From NCBI RefSeq assembly GCF_902497855.1, contig NZ_CABVHU010000003.1, forward strand, positions 124,001 through 188,000: a stretch of 64,000 nucleotides of DNA, read 5' to 3'. A model generated the notes under the pieces. It had not been told where the DNA came from and made no database searches. It worked only from the letters and a program-made list of their open reading frames with translations. Source of the stretch: Pseudomonas fluorescens (GTDB lineage: Bacteria > Pseudomonadota > Gammaproteobacteria > Pseudomonadales > Pseudomonadaceae). This document shows, piece by piece, positions 39,494-51,954 of this stretch. Within the stretch, counting starts at the first letter, position 1. The number at the start of each line of letters is the position of its first letter. Made by a program: the position numbers and the translations under genes.

Positions 39494-40348
39494 ATGTCAC
39501 TAAATTTCCCGCTGTTGCTGGTCATCGCCGTGTTCGTCTGCGGCCTGTTGGCGTTGCTCGATCTGGTTTTCCTGGCGCCGCGTCGGCGTGCGGCCATTGC
39601 CTCCTATCAGGGCAGCGTCAGCCAGCCTGACGGGATGGTGGTCGAGAAACTGAACAAAGAGCCGCTGCTGGTCGAATACGGCAAGTCGTTCTTCCCGGTG
39701 TTGTTCATCGTGCTGGTCCTGCGTTCGTTCCTGGTGGAACCGTTCCAGATTCCTTCCGGCTCGATGAAACCGACCCTGGACGTTGGCGACTTCATTTTGG
39801 TGAACAAGTTTTCCTACGGGATCCGCCTGCCGGTGCTCGACAGGAAAGTCATCGCAGTGGGTGATCCGCAACGCGGCGATGTGATGGTGTTCCGCTACCC
39901 GAGCGATCCGAACGTCAACTACATCAAGCGTGTCGTGGGCCTGCCGGGTGACCAGATTCGCTATACCGCCGACAAGCGTCTGTTCGTCAATGGTGAGTCC
40001 ATTGCCGAGCAACTGGTCGGCTCCGAGCCGGGCACGCTGGGCAGCGCCGAGCTCTACAAGGAAAAACTCGGCGTCACCGAGCACCTGATCCGCAAGGAGA
40101 TGAGCCGCTACCGCGCCGCGCCGGACCATTCGTGGACCGTGCCCGCCGGGCACTACTTCATGATGGGCGACAACCGCGACAACTCGAACGACAGTCGTTT
40201 CTGGGATGATCCGAGCATTCCCAAGGATCTGCTGGGCATGGTTCCCGACAAGAATATCGTCGGCAAGGCCTTCGCAGTCTGGATGAGCTGGCCAGAACCC
40301 AAACTCAGTCACCTGCCGAATTTCTCGCGGGTTGGCCTGATCAAGTAA
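39494..40348 (+). CDS. lepB: Signal peptidase I
   Basis: 284 residues. It removes Sec and Tat signal peptides at the periplasmic face. Two N-terminal membrane segments (about 5-25 and 60-80) precede the catalytic domain. The catalytic Ser is in PSGSMKPTL and the general-base Lys in YIKRVVGLPGD; GDNRDNSNDSR is the third family box. It is co-transcribed with lepA, the usual arrangement. A hairpin without a U-tract follows. Confidence 0.96.
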   Translation: MSLNFPLLLVIAVFVCGLLALLDLVFLAPRRRAAIASYQGSVSQPDGMVVEKLNKEPLLVEYGKSFFPVLFIVLVLRSFLVEPFQIPSGSMKPTLDVGDFILVNKFSYGIRLPVLDRKVIAVGDPQRGDVMVFRYPSDPNVNYIKRVVGLPGDQIRYTADKRLFVNGESIAEQLVGSEPGTLGSAELYKEKLGVTEHLIRKEMSRYRAAPDHSWTVPAGHYFMMGDNRDNSNDSRFWDDPSIPKDLLGMVPDKNIVGKAFAVWMSWPEPKLSHLPNFSRVGLIK

Positions 40349-40355
40349 TCACACA

Positions 40356-40378
40356 CGGCGCTGTTGAACACAGCGCCG
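40356..40378 (+). other. Hairpin after lepB
   Basis: CGGCGCTGT and ACAGCGCCG form a 9-bp stem around a 5-base loop, 7 bp after the lepB stop. There is no U-tract. The loop-side sequence TTGAACACAGCG recurs at 40447-40458. Confidence 0.65.
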
Positions 40379-40532
40379 AATGCATTTCTGGAACCGGCAC
40401 AATGGGCACCAGACGCATGAAAACAATGATATTCAGGATGTAATTTTTGAACACAGCGTTAATTGTCCCAAGCCTGCGCCGCACCCCGGCGATGGCGGTG
40501 GAATCCAGCCACGAACTCAGCGTGGGTAAACC

Positions 40533-41222
40533 GTGAGCGTCTCTTTAAGCCGTCTCGAGCGTCAGCTCGGCTACACCTTCAAGGACCAGGAGCTGATGGT
40601 CCTGGCCCTGACTCACCGCAGTTTTGCCGGGCGCAACAACGAACGCCTGGAGTTCCTCGGTGATGCCATCCTCAACTTCGTCGCCGGCGAGGCCTTGTTC
40701 GATCGCTTCCCGCTGGCCCGCGAAGGCCAGCTGTCGCGTTTGCGTGCCCGCCTGGTGAAAGGTGAGACCCTGGCCGTGCTGGCCCGCGGTTTCGATCTGG
40801 GCGAGTACCTGCGCCTGGGTTCCGGCGAGTTGAAAAGCGGCGGCTTCCGTCGCGAGTCGATTCTGGCCGATGCCCTGGAAGCACTGATTGGCGCGATCTA
40901 CCTGGACGCCGGCATGGACATGGCGCGCGAGCGCGTGCTGGCCTGGCTGGCCGGGGAGTTTGAAGGCCTGACGCTGGTCGACACCAACAAAGATCCGAAA
41001 ACCCGCCTGCAGGAATTCCTGCAGTCCCGGGGTTGTGAGCTGCCACGTTACGAAGTGGTGGATATCCAGGGTGAGCCGCATTGCCGGACGTTCTTCGTCG
41101 AATGTGAAATCACCTTACTGAATGAAAAAAGCCGAGGTCAGGGTGTGAGTCGTCGTATTGCCGAACAGGTAGCGGCCGCCGCAGCACTGATTGCCCTGGG
41201 TGTGGAGAATGGCAATGACTGA
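40533..41222 (+). CDS. rnc: Ribonuclease III
   Basis: 229 residues. It cuts double-stranded RNA in rRNA processing and mRNA control. The catalytic signature [12 protein letters not shown] lies near residue 35, and the C-terminal dsRNA-binding domain covers about 155-225 ([20 protein letters not shown]). The start is GTG at 40533. The stop overlaps the era start by 8 bp, as in many rnc-era operons. Confidence 0.96.
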   Translation: MSVSLSRLERQLGYTFKDQELMVLALTHRSFAGRNNERLEFLGDAILNFVAGEALFDRFPLAREGQLSRLRARLVKGETLAVLARGFDLGEYLRLGSGELKSGGFRRESILADALEALIGAIYLDAGMDMARERVLAWLAGEFEGLTLVDTNKDPKTRLQEFLQSRGCELPRYEVVDIQGEPHCRTFFVECEITLLNEKSRGQGVSRRIAEQVAAAAALIALGVENGND

Positions 41223-42117
41223 TTCAAACGCAACTCTCTGTGGCTATGTTGCCATCGTCGGCCGTCCGAACGTGGGCAAGTCCACGCTGCTGAACCACAT
41301 CCTCGGCCAGAAGCTCGCGATCACCTCGCGCAAGCCGCAAACTACCCGCCACAACATGCTCGGGATCAAGACCGAAGGCGCCGTGCAGGCGATCTACGTC
41401 GATACCCCGGGCATGCACAAAGGTGGCGAGAAGGCGCTGAACCGCTACATGAACAAGACCGCTTCGGCGGCGTTGAAAGACGTCGACGTGGTGATCTTCG
41501 TGGTTGACCGCACCAAGTGGACCGACGAAGACCAGATGGTCCTAGAGCGCGTCCAGTACGTCACCGGCCCGCTGATCGTGGCGTTGAACAAGACCGACCG
41601 CATCGAAGACAAGTCCGAGCTGATGCCGCACCTGACCTGGTTGCAGGAACAGCTGCCGAACGCGCAGATCATGCCGATCTCGGCCCAGCACGGGCACAAC
41701 CTCGACACGCTGGAGCGGGTGATCGCCGAGCACCTGCCGGAAAACGATCACTTCTTCCCGGAAGACCAGATCACCGACCGCAGCAGCCGCTTCCTCGCCG
41801 CCGAGCTGGTGCGCGAGAAAATCATGCGCCAATTGGGCGCCGAGCTGCCGTACCAGATCACCGTGGAAATCGAAGAGTTCAAGCAACAGGGGAAAACCCT
41901 GCACATCCATGCGTTGATCCTCGTCGAACGTGACGGCCAGAAGAAGATCATCATTGGCGACAAGGGCGAGCGCATCAAGCGCATCGGCACCGAAGCGCGC
42001 AAGGACATGGAGCTGCTGTTCGACTCCAAGATCATGCTCAACCTCTGGGTCAAAGTGAAAGGCGGCTGGTCCGACGACGAACGCGCCTTGCGTTCGCTGG
42101 GTTACGGCGACTTGTAA
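41215..42117 (+). CDS. era: Ribosome-associated GTPase Era
   Basis: 300 residues. It helps mature the 30S subunit by binding near the 16S rRNA 3' end. GTPase motifs are [18 protein letters not shown] and NKTD; the C-terminal KH domain is seen at [20 protein letters not shown]. The start at 41215 overlaps rnc. A REP pair separates it from recO, so recO may depend on read-through or its own promoter. Confidence 0.96.
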   Translation: MTDSNATLCGYVAIVGRPNVGKSTLLNHILGQKLAITSRKPQTTRHNMLGIKTEGAVQAIYVDTPGMHKGGEKALNRYMNKTASAALKDVDVVIFVVDRTKWTDEDQMVLERVQYVTGPLIVALNKTDRIEDKSELMPHLTWLQEQLPNAQIMPISAQHGHNLDTLERVIAEHLPENDHFFPEDQITDRSSRFLAAELVREKIMRQLGAELPYQITVEIEEFKQQGKTLHIHALILVERDGQKKIIIGDKGERIKRIGTEARKDMELLFDSKIMLNLWVKVKGGWSDDERALRSLGYGDL

Positions 42118-42147
42118 CACCCGGTTCCCGATACACCGGAGAACCCC

Positions 42148-42237
42148 TGTGGGAGCGAGCCTGCTCGCGAAGACGATGTAGCATTCAGCATTGATGTTGA
42201 CTGTCACACCGCTTTCGCGAGCAGGCTCGCTCCCACA
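42148..42237. repeat. Paired REP element (BIME)
   Basis: Inverted copies of TGTGGGAGCGAGCCTGCTCG plus CGAA lie at 42148-42171 and 42214-42237, between era and recO. Confidence 0.9.
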
Positions 42238-42291
42238 TTGGTTTTGGGTTGTTTATAAAGCTGCTTTTCTTCATTGAGAACCCTGACTTCC

Positions 42292-42981
42292 ATGTCCCCA
42301 ACCCCACCCATCGGCCAACCCGCCTACGTCCTCCACTCCCGCGCCTACCGCGAAAACAGCGCTTTGGTGGACTTCCTCACGCCGCAAGGTCGGCTGCGGG
42401 CGGTGTTGCGCAGTGCCCGGGGCAAGGCCGGCACACTGGCGCGGCCGTTCGTGCCGCTGGAAGTCGAATTCCGGGGGCGGGGCGAGCTGAAGAACGTCGG
42501 GCGCATGGAAAGTGCCGGCGTTTCCACCTGGCTCATTGGTGAGGCGTTGTTCAGTGGCCTCTATCTCAACGAACTGTTGATTCGCCTGTTGCCCGCCGAA
42601 GACCCGCATCCCGCGGTCTTCGATCACTATGCCGCCACCTTGCTCGCCCTGGCTGAAGGCCGTCCGCTGGAGCCGCTGCTGCGCTCCTTCGAATGGCGGC
42701 TGTTGGACGATCTCGGCTACGGTTTCGCGCTCAACCGCGATATCCACGGCGAACCCATCGCACCGGACGGTCTCTACCGCTTGCAGGTCGATGCGGGCCT
42801 GGAGCGGGTCTACCTGCTGCAGCCCGGTCTGTTCAATGGCACCGAACTGCTGGCCATGGCCGACGCCGACTGGTCCGCGCCCGGCGCGTTGTCCGCCGCC
42901 AAGCGTCTGATGCGCCAGGCGCTGGCCGTACACTTGGGCGGTCGTCCGCTGGTCAGTCGCGAGTTGTTTCGCAAGCCGTAG
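42292..42981 (+). CDS. recO: DNA repair protein RecO
   Basis: 229 residues. It works with RecF and RecR to load RecA on SSB-coated gaps. The N-terminal OB-fold is seen as [19 protein letters not shown], and a helical C-terminal domain follows ([20 protein letters not shown]). Pseudomonas RecO lacks the zinc-binding Cys cluster found in some other bacteria, as here. It lies between era and pdxJ, as in other Pseudomonas genomes. Confidence 0.93.
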   Translation: MSPTPPIGQPAYVLHSRAYRENSALVDFLTPQGRLRAVLRSARGKAGTLARPFVPLEVEFRGRGELKNVGRMESAGVSTWLIGEALFSGLYLNELLIRLLPAEDPHPAVFDHYAATLLALAEGRPLEPLLRSFEWRLLDDLGYGFALNRDIHGEPIAPDGLYRLQVDAGLERVYLLQPGLFNGTELLAMADADWSAPGALSAAKRLMRQALAVHLGGRPLVSRELFRKP

Positions 42982-43062
42982 AGTCTGTTGACCAAACGTC
43001 AACAGACCCTGGCTCCCCGTGTATGCTGTGCACCGAACTTTCCCTTCTTCAGGAGCGCTTCC

Positions 43063-43809
43063 GTGACCACCAGCAATCGCATTCTTCTTGGCGTGAACAT
43101 CGACCACGTTGCCACCCTGCGTCAGGCCCGGGGTACTCGTTACCCGGATCCGGTCAAGGCAGCACTCGACGCCGAAGAGGCGGGCGCCGACGGCATCACC
43201 GTGCACCTGCGTGAAGACCGCCGGCACATCCAGGAGCGCGACGTGCTGCTGCTCAAGGATGTGCTGCAAACCCGCATGAACTTCGAAATGGGCGTCACCG
43301 AAGAAATGATGGCGTTCGCCGAGCGCATCCGCCCGGCGCACATTTGCCTGGTACCGGAAACTCGTCAGGAGCTGACCACCGAAGGTGGCCTAGACGTAGC
43401 GGGGCAGGAAGCGCGGATCAAGGCGGCAGTGGATCGCCTGGCGCAGATCGGCTGTGAAGTGTCGCTGTTCATCGATGCGGACGAGCGGCAGATCGAAGCG
43501 TCGCGTCGCGTCGGGGCGCCCGCCATCGAGGTGCACACCGGTCGTTACGCGGATGCCGAGACGCCGACGCAAGTGGCTGAAGAATTGAAGCGCGTGGCCG
43601 ATGGCGTAGCGTTTGGCCTGGCCCAGGGCCTGATCGTCAATGCCGGTCACGGTCTGCACTACCACAACGTCGAAGCCGTGGCGGCGATCAAGGGCATCAA
43701 CGAACTGAACATCGGCCATGCGCTGGTGGCCCATGCGTTGTTTGTCGGGTTCAAGTCGGCGGTGTCCGAGATGAAAGCGCTGATCCTGGCCGCCGCACTA
43801 AAGGGTTGA
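43063..43809 (+). CDS. pdxJ: Pyridoxine 5'-phosphate synthase
   Basis: 248 residues. It makes pyridoxine phosphate from 3-amino-2-oxopropyl phosphate and deoxyxylulose 5-phosphate in vitamin B6 synthesis. The TIM-barrel motifs [36 protein letters not shown] and [12 protein letters not shown] are intact. The start is GTG at 43063, with AGGAG upstream; a longer frame overlaps no signal. It closes the lepA-lepB-rnc-era-recO-pdxJ cluster. Confidence 0.96.
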   Translation: MTTSNRILLGVNIDHVATLRQARGTRYPDPVKAALDAEEAGADGITVHLREDRRHIQERDVLLLKDVLQTRMNFEMGVTEEMMAFAERIRPAHICLVPETRQELTTEGGLDVAGQEARIKAAVDRLAQIGCEVSLFIDADERQIEASRRVGAPAIEVHTGRYADAETPTQVAEELKRVADGVAFGLAQGLIVNAGHGLHYHNVEAVAAIKGINELNIGHALVAHALFVGFKSAVSEMKALILAAALKG

Positions 43810-43825
43810 GATCGGCGGTGCTGCC

Positions 43826-43914
43826 TTCGAGGGCAAGCCTCGCTCCTACAGGTTTACGTCGACCCGCAATTGTGTGTTCGACGCAGATCCGTAGGAGCGA
43901 GGCTTGCCCGCGAA
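43826..43914. repeat. Paired REP element (BIME)
   Basis: Inverted copies of the GTAGGAGCGAGGCTTGCCCG type lie at 43826-43849 and 43891-43914, between convergent pdxJ and mltF. Confidence 0.9.
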
Positions 43915-43938
43915 GGCGTCCTCGAAAACACCAGAAAT

Positions 43939-45450
<1,512 letters not shown>

Positions 45451-45614
45451 CTAGTCTGTTAGAGGGTGAAAAACTCGCCCGGCGCCCGCAGGAATGGGCT
45501 TGCACGGCACTTCATGACACAAAAAATAACCCTTGGCGCGCTTCCCGCAGAGCCTGGGTTACGGCACTGCGCAGGCGCTCCGACGTCCGGGTACGGCCGT
45601 GCGTACCGTTTCGA

Positions 45615-45643
45615 GTGATGTCGCGGCCTGTTTAGGCTAGAAT
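45615..45643 (+). promoter_or_regulatory. Possible sigma-70 promoter of purL
   Basis: TAGAAT (45638-45643) is a good -10; the -35 at 17 bp spacing is weak (GTGATG, 45615-45620). It lies 42 bp before the purL start. No purine-responsive element was recognised. Confidence 0.45.
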
Positions 45644-45685
45644 GCACGGCCTCAAAGCACACCCCTTCCCGAGGCTGTCCCGAAG

Positions 45686-48600
45686 ATGTTGATCCTGCGC
45701 GGCGCTCCTGCCCTTTCTGCCTTTCGCCACAGCAAACTCCTGGAGCAACTGAGCCAGAAGGTCCCGGCTGTCAGCGGCTTGTATGCTGAATTCGCTCACT
45801 TCGCCGAAGTTACCGGCGTCCTGACCGGCGACGAACAGCAGGTGCTTGCGCGCCTTCTGAAGTACGGCCCAAGTGTTCCGGTACAAGAGCCGACCGGTCG
45901 TCTGTTCCTGGTGTTGCCGCGTTTTGGCACCATCTCGCCGTGGTCCAGTAAAGCCAGCGACATCGCTCGCAACTGCGGCCTGGGCAAAATCCAGCGCCTG
46001 GAACGCGGCATTGCGTTCTACGTGGCTGGCCAGTTCAGCGACGCCGAAGCGCAGCTGATTGCCGATGGTCTGCACGACCGCATGACCCAAATCGTGTTGG
46101 CCAACCTTGAACAAGCCGCCGGCCTGTTCAGTCATGCCGAGCCGAAACCGCTGACCGCGATCGACGTGCTGGGTGGCGGCCGCGCCGCGCTGGAAAAAGC
46201 CAACACCGAGCTGGGCCTGGCCCTGGCCGAAGACGAGATCGACTACCTGGTCAACGCCTTCGTCGGCTTGAAGCGCAACCCGCACGACATCGAACTGATG
46301 ATGTTCGCCCAGGCGAACTCCGAGCACTGCCGTCACAAGATCTTCAACGCCAGTTGGGACATCGACGGTCAGAGCCAGGAAAAAAGCCTGTTCGGCATGA
46401 TCAAGAACACCTACGTGATGCACAGCGAAGGCGTTCTGTCGGCTTACAAGGACAACGCTTCGGTGATCGTCGGCAACGTCGCCGGTCGCTTCTTCCCGGA
46501 CCCTGAAACCCGCCAGTACGGCGCGGTGCAGGAACCGGTGCACATCCTGATGAAAGTCGAAACCCACAACCACCCGACCGCGATTGCCCCGTTCCCGGGC
46601 GCGTCCACCGGTAGTGGCGGCGAGATCCGCGACGAAGGCGCAACCGGTCGCGGTGCCAAGCCCAAGGCTGGCCTGACCGGCTTCACCGTGTCCAACCTGC
46701 AAATCCCGGGCTTCGAACAGCCATGGGAAGTGCCGTACGGCAAGCCTGAGCGCATCGTCACCGCCCTGGACATCATGATCGAAGGCCCATTGGGTGGCGC
46801 CGCGTTCAACAACGAATTCGGCCGTCCGGCCCTGACCGGTTACTTCCGTACCTTCGAACAGTCGATCACCACCCCCCGTGGCGACGAGGTTCGCGGTTAC
46901 CACAAGCCGATCATGCTGGCCGGCGGCATGGGTAACATCCGTGCCGAACACGTGCAGAAGGGCGAGATCACCGTCGGCTCCAAGCTGATCGTGCTCGGCG
47001 GCCCTGCGATGCTGATCGGTCTGGGCGGCGGCGCCGCTTCCTCCATGGCCACCGGCACCAGCTCGGCGGACCTGGACTTCGCATCCGTACAGCGCGAAAA
47101 CCCTGAGATGGAACGTCGCTGCCAGGAAGTCATCGACCGTTGCTGGCAGTTGGGCGACAAAAACCCGATCAGCTTCATCCACGACGTCGGCGCGGGCGGT
47201 CTGTCCAACGCCTTCCCGGAGTTGGTCAACGACGGCAACCGCGGCGGTCGCTTCGAACTGCGCAACATTCCAAACGACGAGCCGGGCATGGCCCCGCACG
47301 AAATCTGGAGTAACGAATCCCAGGAACGCTACGTTCTGGCGGTCGGCCCGGCGGACTTCGAACGCTTCCAGGCGATCTGCGAACGCGAGCGTTGCCCGTT
47401 TGCTGTGGTCGGCGAAGCCACTGCCGAGCCGCAACTGACGGTCACCGATAGCCACTTCGGCAACAGCCCGGTGGACATGCCGCTGGAAGTGCTGCTGGGC
47501 AAAGCTCCGCGCATGCACCGTTCGGCCGTTCGCGAAAACGAGCTGGGCGACGATTTCGATCCGTCGACTCTGGAAATAGCAGACTGCGTCGAGCGCGTTC
47601 TGCATCACCCGGCCGTGGCGAGCAAAAGCTTCCTGATCACCATCGGCGACCGCACCATCACCGGCCTCGTGGCCCGTGATCAGATGGTCGGCCCGTGGCA
47701 GGTTCCGGTAGCCGACGTTGCCGTCACTGCCACCAGCTTCGACGTTTACACCGGTGAAGCCATGGCCATGGGCGAGCGCACTCCGCTGGCTCTGCTGGAC
47801 GCTCCGGCGTCGGGCCGCATGGCCATCGGCGAAACCCTGACCAACATCGCGGCTTCGCGCATCAACAAAATCTCCGACATCAAACTGTCGGCGAACTGGA
47901 TGTCCGCTGCCGGTCACCCAGGCGAAGATGCGCGTCTGTACGACACCGTGAAAGCGGTCGGCATGGAATTGTGCCCGGACCTCGGCATCACCATTCCGGT
48001 GGGCAAGGACTCCATGTCCATGGCCACGCGCTGGAACGACGAAGGCGTCGACAAGACCGTGACCTCGCCGATGTCCCTGATCGTGACCGGTTTCGCGCCT
48101 GTGGCTGACATCCGTCAGACCCTGACGCCTGAACTGCGCATGGACAAGGGCACCACCGACCTGATCCTGATCGATCTGGGCCGTGGTCAGAACCGCATGG
48201 GCGCCTCTATCCTCGCCCAGGTCCACGGCAAACTCGGTTCGCAAGCGCCGGACGTCGACGATGCCGAAGACCTCAAAGCCTTCTTCGCCGTGATCCAGGG
48301 CCTCAACGCCGACGGTCACCTGCTGGCTTACCACGACCGTTCCGACGGTGGTCTGCTGACCAGCACCGTGGAAATGGCTTTCGCCGGCCATTGCGGTCTG
48401 AGCCTGAACCTCGACGGTCTGGCAGAAACCTCCGCCGACATCGCTGCAATCCTGTTCAACGAAGAACTGGGCGCCGTGATCCAGGTTCGCCAGGACGCTA
48501 CCCCGGACATCCTCGCGCAGTTCAGCGCTGCCGGTTTGGGTGACTGCGTATCGGTGATCGGTCAGCCGATGAACAACGGCCAGATCAGCATCACCTTCAA

Positions 48601-49582
48601 CGGTGAAACCGTGTTCGAAGGTCAGCGTCGTCTGCTGCAACGTCAGTGGGCTGAAACCAGCTACCAGATCCAGCGTCTGCGTGATAACGCCGACTGCGCC
48701 GAACAAGAGTTCGACGTGCTGCTGGAAGAAGACAACCCGGGCCTGAGCGTCAAGCTGAGCTACGACGTCAACCAGGACGTCGCCGCGCCTTACATCAAGA
48801 AAGGCATCCGCCCACAGGTTGCCGTGCTGCGTGAGCAGGGCGTCAACGGCCAGGTGGAAATGGCGGCAGCGTTCGACCGCGCCGGTTTCAACGCGATCGA
48901 CGTGCACATGAGCGACATTCTGGCCGGCCGTGTCGACCTGAACGAGTTCAAAGGTCTGGTCGCTTGCGGCGGTTTCTCCTACGGCGACGTATTGGGCGCC
49001 GGCGAAGGCTGGGCCAAGTCCGCGCTGTTCAACAGCCGTGCTCGCGATGCCTTCCAGGGCTTCTTCGAGCGCAACGACAGCTTCACCCTCGGCGTGTGCA
49101 ACGGTTGCCAGATGATGTCCAACCTGCACGAGCTGATCCCGGGCAGCGAGTTCTGGCCGCACTTCGTACGCAACCGCTCCGAGCAGTTCGAAGCGCGCGT
49201 GGCGATGGTCCAGGTCCAGGAATCGAATTCGATCTTCCTTCAGGGCATGGCCGGTTCGCGCATGCCGATCGCCATCGCTCACGGTGAAGGTCATGCCGAG
49301 TTTGCCAGCGAAGAAGCGTTGCTGGAAGCCGATCTGTCGGGTTGCGTGGCGATGCGTTTCGTCGACAACCACGGCAAGGTCACCGAAAGCTACCCGGCCA
49401 ACCCGAACGGCTCGCCGCGCGGCATCACCGGGCTGACCAGCCGTGACGGTCGCGTCACGATCATGATGCCGCACCCGGAGCGGGTATTCCGCGCGGTGCA
49501 GAACTCGTGGCGCTCGGAAGATTGGAACGAAGACGCACCCTGGATGCGCATGTTCCGTAATGCGCGTGTGTGGGTGAACTAA
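45686..49582 (+). CDS. purL: Phosphoribosylformylglycinamidine synthase
   Basis: 1298 residues, the large single-chain form of gamma-proteobacteria. It converts FGAR to FGAM using glutamine and ATP, step four of purine synthesis. The synthetase half carries two related ATP-binding regions ([20 protein letters not shown] and [12 protein letters not shown]). The C-terminal glutaminase starts near residue 1040 and shows the nucleophile Cys in LGVCNGCQM and the His in MPHPERVFR. It is monocistronic or coupled to the small gene 5 bp after it. Confidence 0.97.
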   Translation: MLILRGAPALSAFRHSKLLEQLSQKVPAVSGLYAEFAHFAEVTGVLTGDEQQVLARLLKYGPSVPVQEPTGRLFLVLPRFGTISPWSSKASDIARNCGLGKIQRLERGIAFYVAGQFSDAEAQLIADGLHDRMTQIVLANLEQAAGLFSHAEPKPLTAIDVLGGGRAALEKANTELGLALAEDEIDYLVNAFVGLKRNPHDIELMMFAQANSEHCRHKIFNASWDIDGQSQEKSLFGMIKNTYVMHSEGVLSAYKDNASVIVGNVAGRFFPDPETRQYGAVQEPVHILMKVETHNHPTAIAPFPGASTGSGGEIRDEGATGRGAKPKAGLTGFTVSNLQIPGFEQPWEVPYGKPERIVTALDIMIEGPLGGAAFNNEFGRPALTGYFRTFEQSITTPRGDEVRGYHKPIMLAGGMGNIRAEHVQKGEITVGSKLIVLGGPAMLIGLGGGAASSMATGTSSADLDFASVQRENPEMERRCQEVIDRCWQLGDKNPISFIHDVGAGGLSNAFPELVNDGNRGGRFELRNIPNDEPGMAPHEIWSNESQERYVLAVGPADFERFQAICERERCPFAVVGEATAEPQLTVTDSHFGNSPVDMPLEVLLGKAPRMHRSAVRENELGDDFDPSTLEIADCVERVLHHPAVASKSFLITIGDRTITGLVARDQMVGPWQVPVADVAVTATSFDVYTGEAMAMGERTPLALLDAPASGRMAIGETLTNIAASRINKISDIKLSANWMSAAGHPGEDARLYDTVKAVGMELCPDLGITIPVGKDSMSMATRWNDEGVDKTVTSPMSLIVTGFAPVADIRQTLTPELRMDKGTTDLILIDLGRGQNRMGASILAQVHGKLGSQAPDVDDAEDLKAFFAVIQGLNADGHLLAYHDRSDGGLLTSTVEMAFAGHCGLSLNLDGLAETSADIAAILFNEELGAVIQVRQDATPDILAQFSAAGLGDCVSVIGQPMNNGQISITFNGETVFEGQRRLLQRQWAETSYQIQRLRDNADCAEQEFDVLLEEDNPGLSVKLSYDVNQDVAAPYIKKGIRPQVAVLREQGVNGQVEMAAAFDRAGFNAIDVHMSDILAGRVDLNEFKGLVACGGFSYGDVLGAGEGWAKSALFNSRARDAFQGFFERNDSFTLGVCNGCQMMSNLHELIPGSEFWPHFVRNRSEQFEARVAMVQVQESNSIFLQGMAGSRMPIAIAHGEGHAEFASEEALLEADLSGCVAMRFVDNHGKVTESYPANPNGSPRGITGLTSRDGRVTIMMPHPERVFRAVQNSWRSEDWNEDAPWMRMFRNARVWVN

Positions 49583-49587
49583 GCGCT

Positions 49588-49899
49588 GTGTACAAGCTCA
49601 GCTTTTTTGTTCCCGACAGTCATGTCGAGGTGGTCAAGAGCGCCGTATTCGCCGCCGGTGGCGGGCGGATCGGAGCTTATGACCACTGTGCCTGGCAAGT
49701 GCTGGGCCTGGGTCAGTTTCGCCCTCTGGATGGCAGTCAGCCGTTTATTGGGCAAGCGGGGCAGGTCGAGCGGGTTGAGGAATGGAAGGTTGAGCTGGTA
49801 GTGGCGGATGAGTCGATCGTGGCCGTGGTGGCTGCGTTGAAACTCAGCCATCCCTATGAGACGCCGGCTTATGAGGTGTGGCGGTTGGAGGATTTCTGA
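49588..49899 (+). CDS. NIF3/YqfO-like small protein
   Basis: 103 residues with MYKLSFFVPDSHVEVVKSAV and the end SHPYETPAYEVWRLEDF. This is the stand-alone version of the insertion domain of the NIF3/YqfO metal-binding family. Its function is unknown. The start is GTG at 49588, 5 bp after the purL stop; a longer frame would overlap purL with no better ribosome site. A terminator follows. Confidence 0.82.
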   Translation: MYKLSFFVPDSHVEVVKSAVFAAGGGRIGAYDHCAWQVLGLGQFRPLDGSQPFIGQAGQVERVEEWKVELVVADESIVAVVAALKLSHPYETPAYEVWRLEDF

Positions 49900-49920
49900 T
49901 CTTCCGGCTGCTGAAATGAG

Positions 49921-49954
49921 AAACCCGCTGAAGTGATATCAGCGGGTTTTTTAT
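49921..49954 (+). terminator. Terminator of the purL unit
   Basis: AAACCCGCTGA and TCAGCGGGTTT form a perfect 11-bp stem with a 7-base loop and a T run. Confidence 0.9.
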
Positions 49955-50034
49955 TGTCCCGAATTTGATCTCGGTCCATGTAGGAGCTGCACGCCGCGAG
50001 ACGGCACCTTTGCCAGGACAAAAGCTCCTTCCAG

Positions 50035-50538
50035 CTATGGGCGAATCTCGATCATCGTGCCATCCGGCACCAGTCCCCAGACTTCGCGCATGTCCATGTT
50101 GCGCATGGCGATGCAGCCGTCGGTCCAGTCCAGGGTGTGAAACAGGTCTTCGGGGTTGTCTTCGGTATCCGGGGTGCCGTGGATCATTATCATGCCGCCG
50201 GGCTCGACGCCTTCGCGCCGGGCTCGGGCGGCGTCGCTGATGTTCGGGTAGGAAATGTGCATCGACAGGTTGAAACGGTCGCTGGTCTTGCGCCAGTCCA
50301 GCCAGTAGAAACCTTCAGGCGTGCGTTTATCGCCTTCCATGAGTTTCGGGCCGACAGGTCTTTTGCCCAATGAAATGCGATAGGTCCTGAGTGGCTTGCC
50401 GTCGTTGATCAATTGCAGTTGATGGGCAGACTTGAGCACCAGGACTTTTTCGATGACTTTGCCATCCAGGGTTTCCGCCGTGGAGGCCTGGGAAATAGCG
50501 ACGAACGACATGCAAAACACGGCAAGCAACCAGCGCAT
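50035..50538 (-). CDS. L,D-transpeptidase, YafK-like
   Basis: 167 residues with a Sec signal peptide (MRWLLAVFCMSFVAISQAST). The YkuD-type catalytic region is seen as the His of MIMIHGTPD and the nucleophile Cys of TDGCIAMRN. Such enzymes form or cut peptidoglycan cross-links, or links between peptidoglycan and lipoprotein, in the periplasm. The precise reaction is unknown. It is a single gene on the minus strand. Confidence 0.88.
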   Translation of the reverse strand: MRWLLAVFCMSFVAISQASTAETLDGKVIEKVLVLKSAHQLQLINDGKPLRTYRISLGKRPVGPKLMEGDKRTPEGFYWLDWRKTSDRFNLSMHISYPNISDAARARREGVEPGGMIMIHGTPDTEDNPEDLFHTLDWTDGCIAMRNMDMREVWGLVPDGTMIEIRP

Positions 50539-50590
50539 TGAAACGATATCCCTGAATGGTGTCGCGACTATTTTATTTATAGAAGGTTTT

Positions 50591-51142
50591 TTAACGGATG
50601 GCAGGTTGAACGAGCGGCGGGATCGATTCGGAGCGCACGGGGTAGGTCTCGGTCCGCCGGTCTGCGAAGAAACATTCTAAGGTACGGCCCACCGTGCGGA
50701 AAGCCAGCTCGGACCAAGGGATGTCGGCTTCTTCGAACAGCGCCACTTCCAGGCTTTCGGGGCCGGCGGAAAAATCCAGGTCCGCCAGCTCCGCACGAAA
50801 GAACACATGCACCTGACTGATGTGCGGCACGTCTATCAAGGTATAGATGCTCAGGTTGCGTACCCGGGCACACGCCTCTTCAGCGGTCTCGCGAATCGCC
50901 GCCTGCTCGATGGTTTCGCCGTTCTCCATGAAGCCTGCGGGCAGGGTCCAGTAACCGAGCCGTGGCTCGATGGCGCGTCGGCACAGCAACACCTTCGTGC
51001 CCCAGACCGGCACGCAACCGGCGACGATATTGGGGTTCTGGTAATGAATCGCATGACAGCTGTCGCAGACATAACGCAGGCGCGAATCGCCTTCTGGAAT
51101 GCGCTGGGTCACCGGGTTGCCGCACTGACTGCAAAATTTCAT
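50591..51142 (-). CDS. NUDIX hydrolase with zinc ribbon
   Basis: 183 residues. A zinc ribbon with two CxxC pairs starts the protein (FCSQCGNP and VCDSCHA). The Nudix box is complete, G-x5-E-x7-REx-x-EE, in GFMENGETIEQAAIRETAEE. This domain order resembles the ADP-ribose/NADH type of Nudix hydrolases, but the substrate is not defined. It faces the CoA pyrophosphatase-type Nudix gene 147 bp away on the other strand. Confidence 0.88.
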   Translation of the reverse strand: MKFCSQCGNPVTQRIPEGDSRLRYVCDSCHAIHYQNPNIVAGCVPVWGTKVLLCRRAIEPRLGYWTLPAGFMENGETIEQAAIRETAEEACARVRNLSIYTLIDVPHISQVHVFFRAELADLDFSAGPESLEVALFEEADIPWSELAFRTVGRTLECFFADRRTETYPVRSESIPPLVQPAIR

Positions 51143-51288
51143 GCTTGGGTTCCTGAATGCTGTGCCTATCTTGGCGTGCGGCGGTGTCAGTCGGCAAGTT
51201 GTCGTTTAGCGACATGCTGCGGTTATGGGGTTGGGCGACCGGTTCGATTGGTGCATGATGCGAGGTAGAGAATAAGTCGAGAAGTCTC

Positions 51289-51888
51289 ATGCTGGACGAG
51301 CTACTGCATCGAGTAAGCAACCATATCCCACGCACACTGGAAACCGATAAGCGTTTCCCTGAGGCCGCGGTTCTGGTGCCCATCACTCGCAGTGATGAAC
51401 CGGAACTGGTTCTGACCCTGCGCGCCAGCGGGCTGTCGACCCATGGCGGTGAAGTCGCTTTCCCCGGTGGTCGCCGTGACCCAGAAGACCCGGACCTTGT
51501 GTTCACTGCCTTGCGCGAAGCCGAAGAAGAAATCGGCCTGCCGCCGGGGCTGGTCGAAGTGATCGGCCCGCTGAGTCCGCTGATCTCCCTGCATGGCATC
51601 ATGGTCACGCCCTATGTCGGCGTGATTCCGGACTTCGTCGACTATCAGGCCAACGATGCCGAAATTGCCGCGGTGTTCAGCGTGCCCCTGGAATTCTTCC
51701 GCAAGGATCCTCGCGAACATACCCATCGCATCGATTATCAGGGCCGAAGTTGGTACGTGCCGAGCTATCGTTATGGCGAATACAAGATCTGGGGCCTGAC
51801 CGCGATCATGATCGTCGAGTTGATCAACTTGCTTTATGACGCCAAAATCAGTCTGCACCAACCACCCAAGCGTTTTACCGACACCTGA
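51289..51888 (+). CDS. CoA pyrophosphatase-type Nudix hydrolase
   Basis: 199 residues of the NudL/YeaB group, which hydrolyses coenzyme A and related pyrophosphates. The Nudix box is GGRRDPEDPDLVFTALREAE with EEIGL following. The group-specific segment LRASGLSTHGGEVAFPGG precedes it. The ATG at 51289 has GAGAAGTC upstream. It is likely co-transcribed with the carbonic-anhydrase-like gene 66 bp later. Confidence 0.9.
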   Translation: MLDELLHRVSNHIPRTLETDKRFPEAAVLVPITRSDEPELVLTLRASGLSTHGGEVAFPGGRRDPEDPDLVFTALREAEEEIGLPPGLVEVIGPLSPLISLHGIMVTPYVGVIPDFVDYQANDAEIAAVFSVPLEFFRKDPREHTHRIDYQGRSWYVPSYRYGEYKIWGLTAIMIVELINLLYDAKISLHQPPKRFTDT

Positions 51889-51954
51889 AGCCATCGTTCG
51901 AATGGCCGAACCTTTTTTGCAAGTGAGCCTGCCTGAGCCTCGAGGGAAACATAG

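Noticed and set aside
40379..40532. Short open frame starting MHFWNRHNGHQTHENN between lepB and rnc
   Set aside because: It is about 48 codons with no ribosome site or recognisable family, and most likely non-coding leader.
45632..49474. 1280-codon minus-strand open frame opposite purL
   Set aside because: It is an antisense artefact with His/Arg/Gln-rich text typical of reverse GC-rich genes; purL is complete.
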